DNA of 64,000 bases from Candidatus Binatia bacterium (GTDB taxonomy: Bacteria > Desulfobacterota > Binatia > Bin18). The DNA is taken from NCBI GenBank assembly GCA_951812575.1, contig OX638322.1, forward strand, positions 4,840,501 to 4,904,500, written 5' to 3'. Position 1 is the first letter of the stretch. Each line of letters begins with the position of its first letter. The notes beneath the pieces were generated by a model. It was not told the origin of the DNA and did not search any database. It was given only the letters and a program-made list of their open reading frames with translations. The position numbers were made by a program, and so were the translations under genes. Of this stretch, positions 59,432-64,000 are shown piece by piece.

Positions 59432-59513
59432 GGCGATTTCGCATTCTACCATATTATGCGCTATACGAAACAAAATCATCTTTGCGGGCTGGGAGGAACC
59501 CAGGAGGGAATCG

Positions 59514-59648
59514 ATGACTGACAGCACGAGAGTCACGACGGATGAGGCCGAACAGATTGTGGAAGCCGCACGTGCTCTTGGCCAGCAGATTCGAGCCGCG
59601 CTGGAGGAGATGGAACAGCAGCGACGGGCCGAGCCCAAATCCGGCTGA
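59514..59648 (+). CDS. 44-aa small protein
   Basis: MTDSTRVTTDEAEQIVEAAR continues as one long amphipathic helix (ALGQQIRAALEEMEQQRRAE). AGGAGGGAATCG precedes ATG 59514. It ends 22 bases before the DUF1329 gene, so it may be part of that operon. No homologue recognised. Confidence 0.65.
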   Translation: MTDSTRVTTDEAEQIVEAARALGQQIRAALEEMEQQRRAEPKSG

Positions 59649-59670
59649 TAGGCTGGCAGGAGCGACTGGC

Positions 59671-61014
59671 ATGAAGAGCTTTTTGGGGTTGCTTGTCCTG
59701 TGTTGTTGGGTAGGAACAGGATGGGCGGCGAATGAGCATTCACCGGGCACGACGAAGGAAACGGTTCTCCGTTGGGTCGAAACCTTTCGGAGCGCCAAGC
59801 CCGAATTCCAGGCGGGCGAAACGGTGAAACTCGATGACCTGGAGAAGGTCCGTCCATTTCTTCCGCCCGGCTACTTTGAAGAATACAATTTTCCGGATGT
59901 CGAGTTTGTCATAACCCAGACGGGCGATTATCCACCCCACCCGGTCTATCGCGAGGCCACGGAAAAATTCGCCGGCCAGACCGAACTGGCAGCAGACGGC
60001 GCCCTTGAAAACTATACAGCCGGTCAACCGTTTCCCGACGCGAGCCTGGATACCCAGGATCCGGAGTCTGGGATAAAAGCCGCTTGGAATTTCAATTTTC
60101 GCTGGCAGCACTACGGCCAGCGCGTGGATAGATATGCCTACCTCTTGGTCCAGGGGGGCGGAACGCACGGGCCCATCGCCGACCTGCCAGAGGGGGTGAT
60201 TCGGGGAACGGGTGGACAGATTGAGCGGGTTCTGTGGCAGCGATACCAGCGCGTGTATTTTACCCATCTGGCCATACTCCCGACGAACAATTATACCTTC
60301 CCCGCACCCGAGGCCGAACAATTCGAATTCAAAGATTACTCTGAATTTCTGGCCCCCTACGAGCAGCGCGGACAACGCGCCGTCATCCAGCGGCCGGCTG
60401 ACCCACGCTTGGCCGATCAGGCCTGGTCGTACTCACCAGCGCTTCGCCGAGTCCGTCGCTTTTCCGCCGAAGAACGGGCCGATTCGTTTGCCGGCACTGA
60501 CACAACCCTGGATGACTTCTATGGATTCTCAGGCCACCCGCTGGACTATAACTGGACCTTCCACGGCTGGAAGGAGGTCCTTCACGTCATGAACTCGCGC
60601 TATCCGTATCCGCACTACTACGGCCCCAACGGCTGGCTGCCCTATGACCGCTGGGAGTTAAGAAGGTGCGCGGTTGTGGAGATGGCACCCAAGGACCCGA
60701 GACATCCCTATAGCAGCAAATTGCTGTTTTGGGACGCGCAGACCTACCGGACTGCGCTTGCCCTTGCGTTTGATCGAGACGGCAAGCTGTGGAAGATCTG
60801 GCAGCCTCAGAACTCCTGGTCGGAGGACACGGTGGAACAGCCGAATCCCGATCAAGGGCTCTTTATCGCCCGGTATGAGGGAGTGCCCACCATCGACGTA
60901 CAAAACAGGCAGGCCACACTCTACATCACTTTTGAGATGGACTACCCCGCGGTGGCTCCCGTCGATATCGAGGGCCTGTTCGATCTCAATAAGCTCACGG
61001 AAGGACGGCGCTAG
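59671..61014 (+). CDS. DUF1329 exported protein (second copy)
   Basis: A 447-residue DUF1329 protein with signal peptide MKSFLGLLVLCCWVGTGWAA. Marks: LEKVRPFLPPGYFEEYNFPD, DQAWSYSPALRRVRRFSAEE, TTLDDFYGFSGHPLDYNW and C-terminal FEMDYPAVAPVDIEGLFDLN. Unlike the copy at 40449 there is no DUF1302 gene next to it; instead a MaoC gene and an RND pump follow. ATG 59671 after CAGGAGCG. Confidence 0.88.
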   Translation: MKSFLGLLVLCCWVGTGWAANEHSPGTTKETVLRWVETFRSAKPEFQAGETVKLDDLEKVRPFLPPGYFEEYNFPDVEFVITQTGDYPPHPVYREATEKFAGQTELAADGALENYTAGQPFPDASLDTQDPESGIKAAWNFNFRWQHYGQRVDRYAYLLVQGGGTHGPIADLPEGVIRGTGGQIERVLWQRYQRVYFTHLAILPTNNYTFPAPEAEQFEFKDYSEFLAPYEQRGQRAVIQRPADPRLADQAWSYSPALRRVRRFSAEERADSFAGTDTTLDDFYGFSGHPLDYNWTFHGWKEVLHVMNSRYPYPHYYGPNGWLPYDRWELRRCAVVEMAPKDPRHPYSSKLLFWDAQTYRTALALAFDRDGKLWKIWQPQNSWSEDTVEQPNPDQGLFIARYEGVPTIDVQNRQATLYITFEMDYPAVAPVDIEGLFDLNKLTEGRR

Positions 61015-61052
61015 GGAGCCCTCGTTACGGTTATGACTCTGGGGTTCTCTCC

Positions 61053-61511
61053 ATGACAGCAAAACGGATGCGCCTCCAGGACCTTCCCATCCTCGTCGGC
61101 CAGGAAGTCGGCGTATCGGACTGGTATCTCGTCACCCAGCAGGCCGTCGATGCTTATGCGGCGGCAACAGATGACCACCAGTGGTTTTGTGAAGACGTGG
61201 AGCGAGCGAAAAAAGAGTCGCCTTTTGGCGGGACGGTTGCGCCAGGCTATTTTATCCTGGCGCTTGCTCCGGGGCTGCTGAAAAAAGTCTGGTATCTCCA
61301 AGGGGCTCGGCTCGGCATGAACTACGGCCTCAATCGCCTGCGTTTTCCCGCGCCGCTGCGCGTTGGCAAACGGGTGCGACTGCGGGTCAGCGTTCGGCGT
61401 GTCACCCCTGTTCAAGACGGACAGGAGGTGACTTTGGGTCTGTCATTTGAGGTCGAGAACGGCCAGAAACCCGTGTGTGTTGCCGAGGTAGTGTACCGCT
61501 ATCTGGGCTAA
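61053..61511 (+). CDS. MaoC-like dehydratase
   Basis: A 152-residue hot-dog-fold protein: VTQQAVDAYAAATDDHQWFC with the D-x-x-x-H hydratase motif, then PGYFILALAPGLL and the C-terminal LGLSFEVENGQKPVCVAEVV. Acts on enoyl-CoA substrates in the MaoC family (R-specific hydratase). ATG 61053 with a weak upstream site. Lies 38 bases after the DUF1329 stop. Confidence 0.85.
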   Translation: MTAKRMRLQDLPILVGQEVGVSDWYLVTQQAVDAYAAATDDHQWFCEDVERAKKESPFGGTVAPGYFILALAPGLLKKVWYLQGARLGMNYGLNRLRFPAPLRVGKRVRLRVSVRRVTPVQDGQEVTLGLSFEVENGQKPVCVAEVVYRYLG

Positions 61512-61634
61512 ATTCCTCTCTCACTACGGCTCCAGGCTACACCCGTGCGCCACTTTGGGGGGTAATGGACGATGGCTCGCTCGTAGTGACTCGCCCCGGT
61601 GTTTATGCCATGCTGAAAAGCGGTTGAGGAGATT

Positions 61635-61682
61635 ATGCGCGTGGACATATACCAGGCACCCCGCTCCTCTCTCGCGGCATAG
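61635..61682 (+). other. Possible upstream ORF/leader peptide (15 aa)
   Basis: GAGGAG at 61626-61631 lies 3 bases before ATG 61635, which opens a frame reading MRVDIYQAPRSSLAA and TAG. It sits 18 bases before the efflux adaptor ATG, which itself has a weak site. It may be a translated leader or chance. The remaining part of the 189-base gap shows no feature. Confidence 0.35.
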
Positions 61683-61700
61683 TTTCTCCGGGCAGTCCTC

Positions 61701-62846
61701 ATGCATACCCGTTACGTTCATCCGTACTCTCCCAGACTCGCGCTGTCTGGATATCCACTCGTTCCGCTGTTCCTGGTGGTCGGCTGCCTGCTTTTTGGAG
61801 CCTGTCAAAAAACCGCAGAGCCGTCGCGTAGTCCCACACCGCCACCGATCCCCGTACAGACGCTGACGCTCAAGGCTCAGCACCTGCCGCGTACGATTTC
61901 GGCGGTTGGCGGGCTTGAGAGTCCACAGACTACGCAAGTGACCGCCGACCGGAGCGGCAAGATCGTCTTTCTCGATATTCCGGAAGGCCAGGAGGTTCGG
62001 CAGGGTCACGTCCTGGCGCGGATCGATGCCGCTGAGGCGCAGGCAGCGGTCGACGTCGCCCAGGCCCAATATCAGAACGCCCAGGCGACCTTAGAGCGGC
62101 TCGCCACGCTGCAGCCCAGGGCGCGCTCCCAACAGGCGCTGGACAACGCGCAGGCCGCCGTCCGAACGACCAAGGGAGAGCTGGACGAGGCGCAAACGAT
62201 CTTACGCAAAATGACCATCCGGGCGCCCTTCACCGGCCGCCTGGGCCTGCGCCAGGTCAGCCTGGGCACCTATCTGGAGCCCGGCGATGCCGTAGTCCGC
62301 ATCACCCAGGTTCATCCTCTGCACTTGGTCTTCAGCCTGCCGCAGCACTATGTACCGGACCTCGCAACCGGCCAGCGCATTCGCGGGGTGGCGGGTCAGT
62401 GCACGAGCCGGTTCACGGCAACCGTCAGCGTGATAGACCCCTTCCTCAATCCGGACACACGTTCGGTGACGGTGCAGGCTGTTGTCCCGAACGAAGAGAG
62501 AACGCTTTTGCCTGGCATGGCCGCGGCCTTACGCCTCGAAGTCGCTGCGGTCTCGGACGCGATTTCCATTCCCCTGGAAGCCATTATTCGGCAGGGCACG
62601 AAGCGGCTGGTGTATACGCTGCAAAACGATAATCGGGTCGCGAGTCAGTACGTCCAACTCGGACAGTTCGCCCGGCAGCAGGTTGAGATTCTCAGCGGGC
62701 TCAAGCCCGGAGATACCATCATTGTTGCCGGCCACCAGAAACTGCGGCCCGGAGCCAGGGTACAGCCAGCCCCGTATGAACCGGTTGAGAATACCAACCT
62801 GGAACTCGGGGCGAGCAGTGCGCTGCTGACGACGTGTGATTTTTAA
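61701..62846 (+). CDS. RND efflux periplasmic adaptor lipoprotein
   Basis: A 381-residue HlyD/MFP-family adaptor. The signal peptide ends in the lipobox LFGAC (lipid attachment to the Cys). Marks: IVFLDIPEGQEVRQGHVLAR (lipoyl half), coiled-coil AEAQAAVDVAQAQYQNAQAT, TIRAPFTGRLGLRQVSLGTY, and VRITQVHPLHLVFSLPQHYV. The RND permease gene starts 3 bases later, so the two form one operon. A TolC-type channel is beyond the window. Confidence 0.93.
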   Translation: MHTRYVHPYSPRLALSGYPLVPLFLVVGCLLFGACQKTAEPSRSPTPPPIPVQTLTLKAQHLPRTISAVGGLESPQTTQVTADRSGKIVFLDIPEGQEVRQGHVLARIDAAEAQAAVDVAQAQYQNAQATLERLATLQPRARSQQALDNAQAAVRTTKGELDEAQTILRKMTIRAPFTGRLGLRQVSLGTYLEPGDAVVRITQVHPLHLVFSLPQHYVPDLATGQRIRGVAGQCTSRFTATVSVIDPFLNPDTRSVTVQAVVPNEERTLLPGMAAALRLEVAAVSDAISIPLEAIIRQGTKRLVYTLQNDNRVASQYVQLGQFARQQVEILSGLKPGDTIIVAGHQKLRPGARVQPAPYEPVENTNLELGASSALLTTCDF

Positions 62847-62849
62847 TCC

Positions 62850-64000
62850 ATGATTCTTTCCGACCTGTGCATTACCCGTCCGGTGTTGGCAACGGTGATG
62901 AGCCTGCTCATTGTCCTGGCCGGGACTGCCGCCTTTTTGTCCATTCCGGTTCGAGAATACCCCGACATCGACAACCCGGTAGTCTCGATTACCACGACCT
63001 ATGTCGGGGCCAGCCCGACAACGGTCGAAAGCACCCTCACCGAGCCACTTGAACAGTCGCTCAACGGCATCGAGGGGGTGCGCAATATCACGTCGATCAG
63101 TGCTTTCAGCCGCAGTTCGATTACAGTCGAGTTTGTTGCTGGGCGCGATATTGATCTGGCCGTCACCGATGTCAGCAATGCGATCCAACGCGCGTTTGAC
63201 GATATTCCGGAGGAAGCCGAGCGGCCGATTGTCGCCAAGTCCGGGGCCAATACCTTCCCGATTCTGTGGATCGGTTTGCAGAGCGAGGCGTACTCGACCG
63301 AGGAGCTGACCGATATCGTCGACCGCATTGTCAAACCGCCGCTTCAGATTTTACCCGGTGTGGCCGAAGTGTTTGTCGGCGGGCGGAAATACGCCATGCG
63401 CATTTGGCTCGACCCAGCGAAAATGGCCCTGCACAGCGTGGACCCGGTCGATATTCACCGCACGATTACCGAGAACAATCTTCAGGTCCCGGCGGGTGAA
63501 GTCGAGGGCACGACCCGGAAATTTACCGTCCTGGCCGATGCCCAGATTGCCGACCCTGGCGTGTACGAAAATCTCATTATCCGCGAGGATGGTGAGACCC
63601 GGGTGCGCCTCAAGGATATTGGCTGGGCCGAACTGGGCTCCGAGAATTATAATGTACTCACCCGCCTCAACGGCCGCCCGACGGTCGGCGCCGGCATCGT
63701 CCGGCAGTCACGCTCAAACCAGCTTGAAGTCTCGGCTGCCGTGCGTCGTAGCCTGCCGGCCATTCGGGCCGCCTTACCGGACGGGGTCGATCTCCGGGTC
63801 GCAGTCGATAGTACGATCTTTGTGCGCGCCTCCCTCGCCGAGGTGTGGTTTACGTTGGGTGTGGTCTTTGTCCTGGTGGTGGTGGTGAACCTGATCTTTC
63901 TCCGTTCCGCGGCAACGACGATTATCTCCTCGATTGCGATCCCCGTCTCTCTGGTCGGCACCTTTGCCGTCATGCTTGCCCTCGGCTTTTCGGTCAACGT
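62850..64000 (+). CDS. RND-family efflux permease (3' partial)
   Basis: The frame opens at ATG 62850 and runs off the right edge after 383 codons. It is the N-terminal third of an AcrB/MdtB-type pump: signal-anchor TRPVLATVMSLLIVLAGTAA, the conserved PVREYPDIDNPVVSITTTY and SPTTVESTLTEPLEQSLNGI, then ITENNLQVPAGEVEG and the start of the transmembrane bundle (FTLGVVFVLVVVVNLIFL). It exports drugs or solvents with proton import. Confidence 0.93.
   Translation, partial: MILSDLCITRPVLATVMSLLIVLAGTAAFLSIPVREYPDIDNPVVSITTTYVGASPTTVESTLTEPLEQSLNGIEGVRNITSISAFSRSSITVEFVAGRDIDLAVTDVSNAIQRAFDDIPEEAERPIVAKSGANTFPILWIGLQSEAYSTEELTDIVDRIVKPPLQILPGVAEVFVGGRKYAMRIWLDPAKMALHSVDPVDIHRTITENNLQVPAGEVEGTTRKFTVLADAQIADPGVYENLIIREDGETRVRLKDIGWAELGSENYNVLTRLNGRPTVGAGIVRQSRSNQLEVSAAVRRSLPAIRAALPDGVDLRVAVDSTIFVRASLAEVWFTLGVVFVLVVVVNLIFLRSAATTIISSIAIPVSLVGTFAVMLALGFSVN

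Noticed and set aside
1..64000. CRISPR arrays, tRNA or rRNA genes, phage or plasmid replication genes, restriction-modification or Cas genes
   Set aside because: I looked for spaced direct repeats, tRNA T-loop motifs (GGTTCGAATCC type) and typical protein motifs and found none. Apart from hicAB no defence module is recognisable.

Overview
The window looks like chromosomal DNA of an uncultured Gram-negative-type bacterium. It is GC-rich and gene-dense. It encodes two DUF1329 proteins and a DUF1302 outer-membrane protein, a lipoprotein efflux adaptor with an RND pump, and a very high load of flavin-dependent luciferase-like monooxygenases (LLM), amidohydrolases, acyl-CoA dehydrogenases and Fe(II)/2-oxoglutarate oxygenases. 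This mix recalls metagenome-derived lineages such as Tectomicrobia/Entotheonella, Binatota or 'Deltaproteobacteria'-like bins. That placement is an inference from gene content; no rRNA or tRNA marker is present to settle it.

Layout. 1-4.4 kb: thiol oxidation plus mobile small modules. The left edge carries a DsbA-like protein whose first active-site Cys codon is TGA, followed by a textbook bacterial SECIS-like hairpin (probable selenocysteine). Then come a hicAB pair, a nitrate-reductase-associated small protein, a VKOR-DsbA fusion, and a second hicAB pair nested between a truncated and an intact copy of a Uma2-like gene. 4.4-9.6 kb: EthD, SnoaL-like, LLM, acyl-CoA dehydrogenase and two GNAT genes. 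9.6-12.1 kb: a fused anthranilate synthase gene trpE(G) behind a nearly leaderless Trp-rich leader peptide and an attenuator. 12.2-31 kb: a long catabolic region of LLM, hydrolases, PhyH-type oxygenase, CCG-domain protein, MetE-like, enolase-superfamily, amidase, amidohydrolase, DsbA/FrnE, aminotransferase and SDR genes, in short operons. 31-40 kb: TPR, enoyl-CoA hydratase, HAD, GST-like, methyltransferase, tandem-DUF2889, B12-binding radical SAM and amidohydrolase genes. 40-50 kb: DUF1329-DUF1302, an isopenicillin-N-synthase-like oxygenase, rhodanese, DUF1989, two tandem signal-less sugar-binding-type proteins, a YbaK-like deacylase and PhyH. 50-59 kb: two tiny membrane proteins, an LLM plus signal-less NMT1/THI5-type protein pair, ogt, membrane and GNAT genes, a cytochrome c fused to a putative outer-membrane barrel, an HCCA-isomerase-like gene and a second MetE-like gene. 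59-64 kb: a 155-bp MITE with target-site duplication, a 44-aa ORF, a second DUF1329 gene, MaoC, and an RND efflux pair running off the right edge.

Together the genes suggest a versatile heterotroph that oxidises and hydrolyses diverse organic compounds (FMN- or F420-type monooxygenation, CoA-dependent beta-oxidation-like steps, amide and ester hydrolysis) and exports or imports hydrophobic compounds. The features I consider most worth checking are the TGA/SECIS DsbA, the trp attenuator, the MITE, the cytochrome-barrel fusion, and the signal-less binding-protein-fold genes. I did not recognise a complete new defence or biosynthetic system.
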